Shown here piece by piece: positions 50,103-60,615 of a stretch of DNA of 64,000 nt (the stretch's first letter is position 1; each line of letters starts with the position of its first letter). Source of the DNA: Rossellomorea pakistanensis (GTDB lineage: Bacteria > Bacillota > Bacilli > Bacillales > Bacillaceae_B); NCBI RefSeq assembly GCF_016908495.1, contig NZ_JAFBDZ010000002.1, forward strand, positions 1 to 64,000, given 5' to 3'. The notes under the pieces were generated by a model. The model worked only from the letters and a program-made list of their open reading frames with translations, was not told where the DNA came from and did not search any database. Position numbers and translations under genes: made by a program.

Positions 50103-51065
50103 ATGAAAAAAGTTGAACGGATTAATATCATCATGCGGTATATCAACAACCGTGCCCACTTTACAATTTCTGAAATCATGCGAGAATTTAACATCTCTCG
50201 TTCGACAGCTATTAGAGATATCAGAGAAATTGAAGCCATGGGGATGCCACTTGTCGCTGAGGTTGGAAGGGATGGGGGTTATTTTGTCATGAACAGCTCT
50301 GTCCTGCCCGAAGTTCGCTTTACCGATAATGAGGTCAAAGCTCTTTTTATTGCCTTTATGGCCACAAGAAATCAACAACTCCCCTATCTAAAGAGTCGTC
50401 AGTCTTTAGCTGAAAAATTACTGGGCCTCATCTCAGAAAACCAGCAAGATGACCTTGTTCTTTTAAATCAAATCTTGCTTTTTGAAGGGACCAACCCCAA
50501 TAATCCCGACCTGCTTGATCTATCAGACCTCCCTCACCCCATGTTAGAAAAACTCATCCAAATCCTTCTTTTGGATAGCTATTTATTGATTACGATCAAT
50601 GAAGAGAAGGCAATAAAGTCTTATCCGATTTACCTCTTGCACCTGTATCGTGAAAAAAGTTTTTGGTTGATTGAAGGCTTTAACTTAAAGGAAGAAAAGA
50701 AGCAGATTTTTCCTGTCGACAACCTAACCAATGTCGAACCTTACCAGACGAAAAATAGATTAAGTAAGAAAAAAATTATAGAAAAACTAAGTAAGCAGGA
50801 AGAAGTAATCAACCTTGTCCTTGAACTTGGTCCAAAGGCGATTGCCCAGTTCAAAAAATATCATCCTATAAAAGTTTCAATTTCTTATACAAATCCTTAC
50901 CAAACCACAGCCATTCTAAAGACTTTTATCAACGTTAATAATTCAGAGGAATTGACCGAAATAACAAATTGGCTGCTTTTCCTAGGTGAGGATATCAAGG
51001 TCAGGGAAGTACCAGAAGAAGTTTTAGAAGGTTTACAAGAGAGAATATTTCTATACTGCCCCTAA
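50103..51065 (+). CDS. WYL-domain transcriptional regulator (YafY type)
   Basis: 320 aa. N-terminal HTH_11 domain (~1-60: INIIMRYINNRAHFTISEI, FNISRSTAIRDIREIEAMG), then a WYL domain (~150-225, with SYPIYLLHLYREKSFWLIEG in the place of the WYL core) and a C-terminal WCX-like part. Members sense small molecules or DNA. It is preceded by a run of seven G residues (50093-50099) that serves as the ribosome site. Divergent from the GyrI-like unit, which it probably controls. Confidence 0.85.
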   Translation: MKKVERINIIMRYINNRAHFTISEIMREFNISRSTAIRDIREIEAMGMPLVAEVGRDGGYFVMNSSVLPEVRFTDNEVKALFIAFMATRNQQLPYLKSRQSLAEKLLGLISENQQDDLVLLNQILLFEGTNPNNPDLLDLSDLPHPMLEKLIQILLLDSYLLITINEEKAIKSYPIYLLHLYREKSFWLIEGFNLKEEKKQIFPVDNLTNVEPYQTKNRLSKKKIIEKLSKQEEVINLVLELGPKAIAQFKKYHPIKVSISYTNPYQTTAILKTFINVNNSEELTEITNWLLFLGEDIKVREVPEEVLEGLQERIFLYCP

Positions 51066-51327
51066 GCAGTGCCAGTTAAACCTCATTTAGATGCGTTACG
51101 GTGAACCTTTTAAATTTATATTAAAGGTGATTCGCAGATATTTTGAACTTGGTAGTTATTAATAATATTTTATGGGCAATGGATTCGTGGTGATCAACCA
51201 TGGTCCATTGCCTTTGCATTGTAAAATCCTGTTTTTCTTTTGGAGCAAGAACATAAGGAAAATTTGAATACTCTCTAGACGATTTATAACATTCCCAGAT
51301 TTTCACTAAGCTCTATTATAATCTTAC
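51066..51327. other. gap between WYL regulator and head-repeat gene
   Basis: 262 bp separating two convergent genes. No convincing gene, terminator hairpin or repeat is visible. Confidence 0.5.
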
Positions 51328-53082
51328 TTAAAGGTTTAGTAGCCTCTGCTTTACAATCTGAAATTCCTCATCAGAAAGATAGCCCTGTTCCTTTAATTTA
51401 GCTAGCTTATCTAGTTGATCAACTATGTTGTCATTAAGATGCCTATTATGCTGAGGAACAACAATCAAGACCTGATTTTGACTTATTCGTTTCATGACTC
51501 TATACCCGTGCTCTGAAGCTGTTGCAATCCCTTCCTTGTTTGGTCTGCAATAGCTATTTGCCTTGCAAGTGCCATCATCGCGAACTAGGAGCTGTCCCAT
51601 TATCCCAACTGCCACCCATTCCGGCCTCTTAGAGCGTGGAATATATTCCTTAGTAGAATCCCATTCAGGGTTTAATATTGGTCTGCGTTCTACCTTTTGT
51701 GGCACGATGACGTTACCTTCAGAGTCAAATACAGGGGGAAGTGAAATGTTTTCATACAGAATTTCTCCCCATTCAGTGGTCAAATATTTGTGCTTCCAGC
51801 GCATCTCTCCGCTATTGGCCAAGAAAGCCGGCTTTGCGCTTGTAATTCCCAATATATAATCATCTTCACCATTTGATATACGTACTTTATTCTCTTTTAA
51901 CGTGACGAAATAGCCGTATTCGATCGGTTTCCCATCTATCGTTTCGAACATTTCGGCATAATCTGCAGCTGGGGTAGTGACGGCTCCATCAATTTTGACA
52001 TTACCGTCGCTTAATATTTTTGCCGCCAAACTTGGATTCGAAGCATCGGTACCGTTAGCCAGGTACCAAGAATACGGTAGCTCATTTGCTTGACCGAATC
52101 TTCCCATGATATGAACACCTTCCAAAAGGTTCGCATCTGTCGACTGGCCTTCAGTATGAGAGAAAAATCCTGAAGCAACAGTGTTGACACCCTCTGCATG
52201 CGATGTGAACCCACTCGCAATGTTAAGAGCGCCTTCTGCATGAGCATTTTGACCACTCGCTTGTGTCTGATTTCCTTCGGCATGGGAAAGATCACCTGAA
52301 GCAATAGTGCGTTGTCCCTCCGCGTGGGCAAAAATACCGTTAGCCATTGTCAAGTTTCCTTCCGCGTGAGACGCTCTACCATTGGCTTCTGTTTGGTCAC
52401 CTTCTGCATGTGAAGATTCTCCTTGAGCCATCGTACCTTGTCCTTCCGCATGAGAAACAAGTCCGCTGGCAACCGTATTTTCACCCTCTGCATGGGACGC
52501 AATGCCTGACGCAGTCGTCAAGCTTCCCTCTGCATGGGCAGCGATATTACTAGCGGATGTAAACCGTCCCTCACTATGAGAATCTAGAGCACTAGCGATG
52601 GTCTGGTTACCCTCTGCATGAGAGTGGGGGCCACCGGCAGTCGTAGAAAACCCTTCTGCATGAGAAGCTACACCACTTGCTGTAGTTGAAGTTCCTTCGG
52701 CGTGTGCCGTACTCGCTATCGTTTCGGTAGAAAGCCCCTCTGCATGAGAAGCATTTCCCGTTGCACTTGTATTAATTCCTTCTGCATGGGCAGCAATACT
52801 ATTAGCGGATGTAAACCGTCCCTCACTATGAGAATCTAAAGCACTAGCGATGGTCTGGTTACCCTCTGCATGAGAATGGTCGCCACCGGCCGTAGTAGCG
52901 AACCCCTCTGCATGGGCAGCTACTCCACTGGCTGTAGTTGAGTTCCCTTCGGCGTGAGCTGTATCAGCTAATGTTTCGGATGAAAAACCTTCCGCATGGG
53001 AGGCTGACCCATTGGAGATTGTACTATTTCCTTCTGCTTCCGAACAAGTTCCGATAGGATTTCGATTGCATCCATTGGACAT
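51328..53082 (-). CDS. YadA-like head-repeat protein with Peptidase_G2 and SHOCT domains
   Basis: 584 aa. Residues ~12-320 consist of about 22 imperfect 14-residue repeats with consensus (S)HAEGxxTxASGxxA, the pattern of the collagen-binding head of trimeric autotransporters such as YadA. Two blocks six repeats apart are nearly identical. Residues ~340-545 resemble a Peptidase_G2-type autocleaving chaperone domain of phage tail spikes (TPAADYAEMFET, GYFVTLKENKVRIS). The C-terminus (~550-584) is SHOCT-like. There is no signal peptide, membrane anchor or phage gene nearby. Possibly a trimeric surface or spore fibre; the function is not established. AAAGGAG precedes the ATG. Confidence 0.8.
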   Translation of the reverse strand: MSNGCNRNPIGTCSEAEGNSTISNGSASHAEGFSSETLADTAHAEGNSTTASGVAAHAEGFATTAGGDHSHAEGNQTIASALDSHSEGRFTSANSIAAHAEGINTSATGNASHAEGLSTETIASTAHAEGTSTTASGVASHAEGFSTTAGGPHSHAEGNQTIASALDSHSEGRFTSASNIAAHAEGSLTTASGIASHAEGENTVASGLVSHAEGQGTMAQGESSHAEGDQTEANGRASHAEGNLTMANGIFAHAEGQRTIASGDLSHAEGNQTQASGQNAHAEGALNIASGFTSHAEGVNTVASGFFSHTEGQSTDANLLEGVHIMGRFGQANELPYSWYLANGTDASNPSLAAKILSDGNVKIDGAVTTPAADYAEMFETIDGKPIEYGYFVTLKENKVRISNGEDDYILGITSAKPAFLANSGEMRWKHKYLTTEWGEILYENISLPPVFDSEGNVIVPQKVERRPILNPEWDSTKEYIPRSKRPEWVAVGIMGQLLVRDDGTCKANSYCRPNKEGIATASEHGYRVMKRISQNQVLIVVPQHNRHLNDNIVDQLDKLAKLKEQGYLSDEEFQIVKQRLLNL

Positions 53083-53449
53083 TATTATCTTCTCCTTTAA
53101 TAAAATTTATCGAGAATCGTTAAACCTTCTATCATGTAAAATAAAACGAATCTATTAAAATATGATTATATTATTCCTTTAAATATAGTAAGAACACTAC
53201 TATTAGTATGTTATGTTTTAGTGGAACATTGGTATGGACAAACTTTCTAACGTGGTAAAGTAATTATTTTTTAAATGATGTATTTTCCTTCTTCTTAGAA
53301 GTATTTCAACCGGAGTTATAACAGATGAAGTTCTGATTTAGTATTTAATACTATGGGAGATTACAAAAAATAGGTTTTTATCAAACGCTTTATAGCTCCA
53401 TTCATTCGCTATATAATAAATTTTAAAGAAGAAGTAAGGAGGGGAAAAA
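53083..53449. other. intergenic region, head-repeat gene / AraC regulator
   Basis: 367 AT-rich bp with divergent genes. On the minus strand CATATTTTA (53156-53164), ~75 bp before the head-repeat gene, fits the CATANNNTA type of SigK -10 sequences, but no matching -35 AC is at the right distance. No gene is seen. Confidence 0.35.
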
Positions 53450-54142
53450 ATGAAGAATAGTAAACAAGTAATTTGTGAGAAAAGATCCTATTCCAGAGAG
53501 TTTGATTCTCATCAACATGATTTTGGACAGTTCCTCTTTCCGTTGCATGGTTCCTTAGATATACAAACGATGTGGCAAAAGATAAAACTTAGTTCAGATT
53601 ACTGCTTCTATCTCCCTCCTGAATGTAATCATGTTTACCGTTCTACGGATCGAAATGAATTTCTGATTTTGGATATTCCGACCCATTATTTACCTAGCGG
53701 AACAGAGAGCATGTATATGAAGTTAGATCAACAATGGTCTTCGATTCGTTTTTTATTATTAGAAGAGACTAGAAATCAGGAGACCTCATCACCATTAAAT
53801 GACTTAACTAGATATGTGGCCCATAAACTTCGAATGTCGACATCCCCTTCTATCGACTATATTCATAAGCATTTTAAAGAATCAATTAAAATGGAACAAT
53901 TAGCGGAAATCGAACATTATCACCCTGTATATTATTCATCATGGTTTAAACAGAAAACAGGTAAAAGTCCAAAAGCATACATCTCTGAGTTGCGCCTGAA
54001 GGAAGCCAAACAATTATTAAGAACGACATCATGGTCGATCTCAAGCATTAGTGAAGAATTAGGCTTTGAAAATTCCTCCTCATTTACAAGGTGGTTTGTG
54101 AGGTTCGAGGGTATTCCTCCACAAAAATACAGAAAAAATTAA
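53450..54142 (+). CDS. AraC family transcriptional regulator
   Basis: 230 aa. The N-terminal part is a cupin-like sensing domain (FDSHQHDFGQFLFPLHGSLD, YCFYLPPECNHVYRS). The C-terminal part (~130-230) holds two helix-turn-helices (IKMEQLAEIEHYHPVYYSSW, and SISSISEELGFENSSSFTRW). The metal-type His residues of the cupin are kept. AGGAGGGG precedes the ATG. The EamA transporter gene follows after a terminator, so it may regulate that gene. Confidence 0.88.
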   Translation: MKNSKQVICEKRSYSREFDSHQHDFGQFLFPLHGSLDIQTMWQKIKLSSDYCFYLPPECNHVYRSTDRNEFLILDIPTHYLPSGTESMYMKLDQQWSSIRFLLLEETRNQETSSPLNDLTRYVAHKLRMSTSPSIDYIHKHFKESIKMEQLAEIEHYHPVYYSSWFKQKTGKSPKAYISELRLKEAKQLLRTTSWSISSISEELGFENSSSFTRWFVRFEGIPPQKYRKN

Positions 54143-54150
54143 GAATGGAT

Positions 54151-54230
54151 AAAAAGAACCTTAAACTTAGTAAAGAAAAAGGATGATTCGTTTTCTATTA
54201 TAAGTTTAAACGTTCTTTTTATCTTTTTTT
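54151..54230 (+). terminator. terminator between AraC regulator and EamA gene
   Basis: AAAAAGAACCTTAAACTTA pairs with TAAGTTTAAACGTTCTTTTT over ~18 bp with a small bulge, followed by ATCTTTTTTT. Confidence 0.75.
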
Positions 54231-54245
54231 ATTGGAGTGAATAGG

Positions 54246-55142
54246 ATGAATAAAAAGTTTTCTTCATTTTGGGTTTTACTTGCTGCTATCCTTTGGGGAA
54301 CCACTGGTACAGCACAGACTTTTGCACCGGAAGGCGCACACCCATTTGCTTTAGGTGCTACTCGACTAGCAGTAGGAGGAATTTCATTATTTTTGATTGT
54401 TCTATTACTAGGACAATTAAATTTGAAAAATTGGCCAATGAAAGCCATACTATTGGCTTCTTTAAGCATGGCAATTTATCAACCATTATTTTTCTCTGCC
54501 GTTACGATTACAGGAGTGGCAATTGGGACTGTGATTGCCATTGGAAGTGCTCCTATTTTATCTGGAGTTCTAGAATGGATCGTATTGAAAAAAAGTCCGT
54601 CAAAAATATGGTGGTATTCTACCCTCTTTTCTATTCTTGGATGTCTCATGCTATTTCTAAATAAAGAATCAGTAAATGTAGATCCTTATGGGATCTTGAT
54701 GGCTCTTGGGGCTGGTTTATCGTTTGCCATTTATACTTTTTCAAGTAAAAAATTAGTTAAGAATTATTCTACCCTATTAGTAGTTGCGGTTATTTTCACT
54801 CTTAGTGCTACTCTTTTATCTCCGTTCTTGTTTCTTTATGATATGTCTTGGATCATGGAGCTAAAAGGTGTCACGGTAAGTCTTCATCTTGGGATTATCG
54901 CAACAGGAATGGCCTACTTTCTTTTTTCTAAAGGGCTTATCAACACCCCTTCTTCAACAGCCGTTACACTTTCATTAGCCGAACCCTTAACAGCAGCATT
55001 ATTAGGAGTTTACTTAGTAGGAGAAGATCTAGACTTTACTTCGTGGATTGGGATATCCCTTCTAATAATAGGGATCGGATTATTGATATGGTCTTCCCCA
55101 AATCCTAAAAAGGTTCTCCAAGTTCATTCAACGATTAAGTGA
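54246..55142 (+). CDS. EamA/DMT family transporter
   Basis: 298 aa with ten membrane segments in two EamA repeats (~5-135 and ~150-285). The opening FWVLLAAILWGTTGTAQTFA and the C-terminal repeat with ISLLIIGIGLLIW are typical drug/metabolite transporters. The substrate cannot be read from sequence; it may be an amino acid or drug exporter. The ATG at 54246 has GGAG 8 nt upstream. It lies downstream of an AraC regulator. Confidence 0.88.
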   Translation: MNKKFSSFWVLLAAILWGTTGTAQTFAPEGAHPFALGATRLAVGGISLFLIVLLLGQLNLKNWPMKAILLASLSMAIYQPLFFSAVTITGVAIGTVIAIGSAPILSGVLEWIVLKKSPSKIWWYSTLFSILGCLMLFLNKESVNVDPYGILMALGAGLSFAIYTFSSKKLVKNYSTLLVVAVIFTLSATLLSPFLFLYDMSWIMELKGVTVSLHLGIIATGMAYFLFSKGLINTPSSTAVTLSLAEPLTAALLGVYLVGEDLDFTSWIGISLLIIGIGLLIWSSPNPKKVLQVHSTIK

Positions 55143-55276
55143 AATAACCTTTTAAGGGTAGAGAAGCAAATGATAGCTTTCCTTTTTGTCACATGGACCA
55201 TAAGAGCAAGAATGAGGACGAAATCAGTATAGATTCCCTGATAAAATGAGTCCATCGAACTGAGGAGGAGAGGAAA

Positions 55277-56047
55277 ATGAACAAAATTCAGGAATTCAAT
55301 GAACTTCATTCGTCAAAGGAGATGTTATTTTTAGGAAACGCCTGGGATCTGCTATCAGCTTTAACTCTCGAGAAAGCAGGATTCAAAGCAATTGGTACGA
55401 CAAGCTGGGGAATTGCCAACTCCATTGGATTGGCGGATGGTGAATTCATTGAATTTGACCGACATTTAGGAATCATCAAAACGATAACGGATCATGTGAA
55501 AATACCTGTTTCTGCAGATATTGAAGCGGGCTATGGAGATGATACAGAAACGATAGTAGATAATGTTTTAAGGACTGCAGATGTTGGGGTTGCCGGCATC
55601 AATATTGAGGATTCACTCAAAAAACAAAAAGGCTTAAGGGAGATATCGGAGCATTGTAATCTTTTATCAAAAATTAGAACCGAGTTAGATCATCATGGTT
55701 ATAAAGATTTTTATATAAACGCTAGAGCGGATACTTATTTTCAAAAGGATAACCCATTAATGGAAACAATTGATCGAGCAAGGTCTTATGTGGAGAGTGG
55801 GGCTAGTGGCATCTTTGTTCCAGGAGTAACCAAAGAGAAAGAGATAAAGGAAATGGCGCTCAATATAGATGCTCCACTTAATATATTGTCTTTACCTGGA
55901 CTAACAAATTGTAATAAGCTTAAAGAATTAGGAGTTAGACGTTTTAGTTTTGGAAATGCACTGTCTGACATCATGATTGATTATTTAGAAAAAAATACGA
56001 CAAGATTATTAGAGTATAAGGACACCTCACATTTATATGAATACTAA
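55277..56047 (+). CDS. isocitrate lyase/PEP mutase superfamily protein
   Basis: 256 aa, one TIM barrel of the ICL/PEPM superfamily. The metal and substrate loop is SADIEAGYGDD, then GINIEDSLKKQKG and INARADTYF. The usual KKCGH catalytic loop of isocitrate lyase is absent, so it belongs to the smaller oxaloacetate hydrolase / carboxyphosphonoenolpyruvate-like group; the true substrate is unknown. GAGGAGGAG precedes the ATG. The Ada-type gene follows 21 bp after it, possibly co-transcribed. Confidence 0.85.
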   Translation: MNKIQEFNELHSSKEMLFLGNAWDLLSALTLEKAGFKAIGTTSWGIANSIGLADGEFIEFDRHLGIIKTITDHVKIPVSADIEAGYGDDTETIVDNVLRTADVGVAGINIEDSLKKQKGLREISEHCNLLSKIRTELDHHGYKDFYINARADTYFQKDNPLMETIDRARSYVESGASGIFVPGVTKEKEIKEMALNIDAPLNILSLPGLTNCNKLKELGVRRFSFGNALSDIMIDYLEKNTTRLLEYKDTSHLYEY

Positions 56048-56068
56048 CCTGGAAAGGATAGGAGTTCG

Positions 56069-56629
56069 ATGATCGCTAATATAAATCTTTCATTTGAAGA
56101 AATGTGGGAGAAAATCATCGCGTGTGACCAAAAATACGATGGGCTATTTTATACGGCTGTGAAAACAACCAAAATTTATTGTCGGCCTTCCTGTAGTTCC
56201 AAAAAGCCGAAAAAAATAAATGTAGAATTCTACCATGATATCAACGATGTTGAAAATGCCGGTTTTCGCGCTTGTAAAAGATGTCAGCCAGAAGTTGAAC
56301 ATTCCCCTCATACAGAGCTGGTTAAAACGGTTATCGCCTTCTTAGTTACTCATTATAAACAAAGACTTGTATTACAGGATATTGCAAATCATGTCGGTGT
56401 AAGTTCCTATTATCTTGACCGCCTATTTAAACAGGAAACTTTAGAAACCCCACGAACCTATTTGGAAAAAATAAGGGTTGATAAAGCAGCATATCTTCTT
56501 AAAAATACAGATCGAACAAATCTTGAGGTTTGCTATGACGTTGGATTCCAAAGTCCTTCAAATTTCTATAAGGTATTTCGAAGGTTGAAAAATTGTTCGC
56601 CTAGTGAATATCGGAATTTAGATTGTTGA
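56069..56629 (+). CDS. adaA: AdaA-like methylphosphotriester repair/transcription regulator
   Basis: 186 aa. The Ada zinc domain (~1-75) has Cys38, Cys42, Cys69 and Cys72 (TTKIYCRPSCSSKKPKK and RACKRCQPE); Cys38 takes a methyl group from DNA phosphotriesters. An AraC-type DNA-binding domain follows (~85-185: DIANHVGVSSYYLDRLFKQE). The alkyltransferase domain of E. coli Ada is missing, as in B. subtilis AdaA. GGAAAGGATAGGAG precedes the ATG. A partner adaB gene is not in this window. Confidence 0.9.
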   Translation: MIANINLSFEEMWEKIIACDQKYDGLFYTAVKTTKIYCRPSCSSKKPKKINVEFYHDINDVENAGFRACKRCQPEVEHSPHTELVKTVIAFLVTHYKQRLVLQDIANHVGVSSYYLDRLFKQETLETPRTYLEKIRVDKAAYLLKNTDRTNLEVCYDVGFQSPSNFYKVFRRLKNCSPSEYRNLDC

Positions 56630-56923
56630 AACGGGGATTATATTCAACTGTTCTCGCTTTTTCATGTTCTATCAACTTCAGTGCTGATACAGGTTCTTTA
56701 GAGACTCCTTCTGTTGGTTTACTAGAGTGTATATCTTCTATGTTTTCTTCTGTGTTAGACTCACCAGGGTTCCTACTAAAAGAAAAGTGAATAGCCTCAC
56801 TTTTTTATTAGCCTCCTCTTTAAACTCCCCTTAAACTTAAAAGGAAACAAAGGGGAGTTAAAAATGGTTTGTTTAATCTATTACATTTTTTAACAGTTGA
56901 ATATTTATTGTAGCTCTTTATGG

Positions 56924-56960
56924 AAAAAAGCATGATTTAAACAGAAATCATGCTTTTTTT
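56924..56960 (+). terminator. terminator upstream of the frl operon
   Basis: AAAAAAGCATGATTT and AAATCATGCTTTTTTT form a near-perfect stem with a T-run. It is far (~295 bp) from adaA but the only strong terminator after it. Confidence 0.8.
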
Positions 56961-57008
56961 CGTTAAAGAGGATTTATCAGTATTATTTTTATAATTTTCT
57001 AAATTTAA

Positions 57009-57037
57009 TTGAATTTTATGTATTTATTAATTATAAT
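57009..57037 (+). promoter_or_regulatory. frlC promoter with shared operator-like block
   Basis: -35 TTGAAT (57009-57014), 17-bp spacer and perfect -10 TATAAT (57032-57037). From the -10 onward, TATAATACAA, two variable bases, then CATAACAAAT (57032-57053) recurs at 59367-59388 before frlB, suggesting an FrlR operator. Confidence 0.7.
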
Positions 57038-57082
57038 ACAAAACATAACAAATAATCTTTTTCTTAAAAAGGAGGTGAATAT

Positions 57083-59270
<2,188 letters not shown>

Positions 59271-59343
59271 GTTGAAACCAACACTATAAATAGAGATTCT
59301 CTAAAAATTAACATTTCTAATTTATATTAATAGAAAAAATAAA

Positions 59344-59372
59344 TTGAACAATATGTATTGTTTTAGTATAAT
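59344..59372 (+). promoter_or_regulatory. frlB promoter with shared operator-like block
   Basis: -35 TTGAAC (59344-59349), 17-bp spacer and perfect -10 TATAAT (59367-59372). Downstream of the -10 the block TATAATACAA, two variable bases, CATAACAAAT repeats that of the frlC promoter. A perfect palindrome AACAATATGTATTGTT (59347-59362) overlaps the -35 and spacer. Confidence 0.7.
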
Positions 59373-59441
59373 ACAAGGCATAACAAATGTTGATTGTTAG
59401 TTATAAAAGTTGTATTTACGGAGATAAGGAGGAAAAATTTC

Positions 59442-60455
59442 ATGTTAAAATTTGATGAGGAATTATTTCTTAAGCTTGTAGAAAAAGAGGGTCTTACTTT
59501 TAGGGGGAAAATTGAAAGCATTGTTGATGAGATCTCTAATAAAGGATACAGCAATATCTTCCTAATTGGTGCGGGGGGAACGATAGCTATGATGTACCCT
59601 TATGAATATATTTTAAAATCCAACTCGACAATTAATGTCCATGCAGAAATTGCATCGGAATTCATGGTTATGAACCATCAACATTTTAGCAAAGATTCCG
59701 TTTGTATCTTCTCATCAGTATCAGGGACAACCGAAGAAACGGTTGCTGCTGCAAAGTTTTGTAAAGAAAAAGGAGCTGCTACGATCGCATTAGTAGCTGA
59801 GCCGAATACTCCGTTAACCCAAGCTGTAGATTACTGTATAACGACTGGATCAGAAAAGCACTCATTTGATACCTTCTTCATGCTTCTTTACATGTTTATT
59901 TTCCGATTTATGTATAACAACGATGAATTTCCTCAATATGAACAATTCACGAAGGAGGTTTCCTTCCTTCCACAAGCTATTCTCAATGCTGTTAAATCCT
60001 TTGATCAAAAAGCAGAGGAATTTGCTATCAATCATAAGGACACAGAATACCATATGATGGTTGGATCGGGTAATTTATGGGGGAACACCTATTCATACGC
60101 AATGTGTATCTTAGAGGAAATGCAATGGATTCATGCTAAGTCTATCCATGCTGCTGAATTTTTCCATGGCACACTTGAACTTGTTGTTGAAGATACAAGT
60201 GTCATTTTATTAAAAGGTGAAGATGAAACAAGGCCATTGGTAGACCGGGTAGAGAGATTTGTTAAAAAAATCACGAAAAATCTAACAATCATTGATACAA
60301 AAGATTTCGAACTAGAGGGGATAAGTGAAGAGTTCAGGAAACATTTTGCTGTTAGTATTAACTGGGCAGTCTTAAGCAGAATAAGCGTTTATCTTGAGCG
60401 TGAAAGAAATCATCCATTAGACCTTAGAAGGTATTACCGAAAAGTGGAATATTAA
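59442..60455 (+). CDS. frlB: fructoselysine-6-phosphate deglycase-like SIS protein, FrlB
   Basis: 337 aa, close to E. coli FrlB (340). Two SIS domains: the first has IFLIGAGGTIAMMYPYEYIL and SVSGTTEETVAAAKF; the second has MVGSGNLWGNTYSYAMCILE. The acid-base region HAKSIHAAEFFHGTLELV is as in sugar-phosphate isomerases and GlmS-type SIS proteins. FrlB splits fructoselysine 6-phosphate into glucose 6-phosphate and lysine. AAGGAGG precedes the ATG at 59442. It has its own promoter after frlA. Confidence 0.85.
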   Translation: MLKFDEELFLKLVEKEGLTFRGKIESIVDEISNKGYSNIFLIGAGGTIAMMYPYEYILKSNSTINVHAEIASEFMVMNHQHFSKDSVCIFSSVSGTTEETVAAAKFCKEKGAATIALVAEPNTPLTQAVDYCITTGSEKHSFDTFFMLLYMFIFRFMYNNDEFPQYEQFTKEVSFLPQAILNAVKSFDQKAEEFAINHKDTEYHMMVGSGNLWGNTYSYAMCILEEMQWIHAKSIHAAEFFHGTLELVVEDTSVILLKGEDETRPLVDRVERFVKKITKNLTIIDTKDFELEGISEEFRKHFAVSINWAVLSRISVYLERERNHPLDLRRYYRKVEY

Positions 60456-60467
60456 AGAGTAATGATT

Positions 60468-60573
60468 GAGGCTGTCTTAAAAGAGAAAAAAACCACTTCA
60501 AATGTCCATAGGGTGTTTTTAGATTTTCTACATTGATTTATGCTCATGACTTATAGACAGCCTCTTTTCTTTT
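60468..60573 (+). terminator. hairpin between frlB and frlD
   Basis: GAGGCTGTCT (60468-60477) pairs exactly with AGACAGCCTC (60555-60564), followed by TTTTCTTTT. The ~77-nt loop has its own weak pairing. The GGCTGTC / GACAGCC arms resemble those at 22851-22967. It may lower expression of frlD and frlR relative to frlB. Confidence 0.65.
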
Positions 60574-60615
60574 AGTGAAAATTTTTCTAAATGATAGAAA
60601 GTGAGGTCTGAAAGA

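Larger units (their letters stand above)
56630..57082. other. 453-bp intergenic region upstream of the frl operon
   Basis: It holds an inverted pair AACTCCCCTT / AAGGGGAGTT (~56822-56860), a terminator (56924-56960) and the first frl promoter. On the minus strand at ~56600-56795 a frame of ~60 codons without a start reads like protein (SRNPGESNTEENIEDIHSSK and then PTEGVSKEPVSALKLIEHEK). It could be the end of a decayed gene; it has no ribosome site. Nothing else is supported. Confidence 0.45.

Noticed and set aside
51328-53082. Regular 42-bp repeats that could look like a CRISPR array
   Set aside because: The whole stretch is one open reading frame with a 14-residue protein repeat; there are no unique spacers of constant size between identical repeats.
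53156-53164. SigK promoter for the head-repeat gene
   Set aside because: CATANNNTA is present, but no AC at the usual -35 distance; kept only as a weak note in the intergenic entry.
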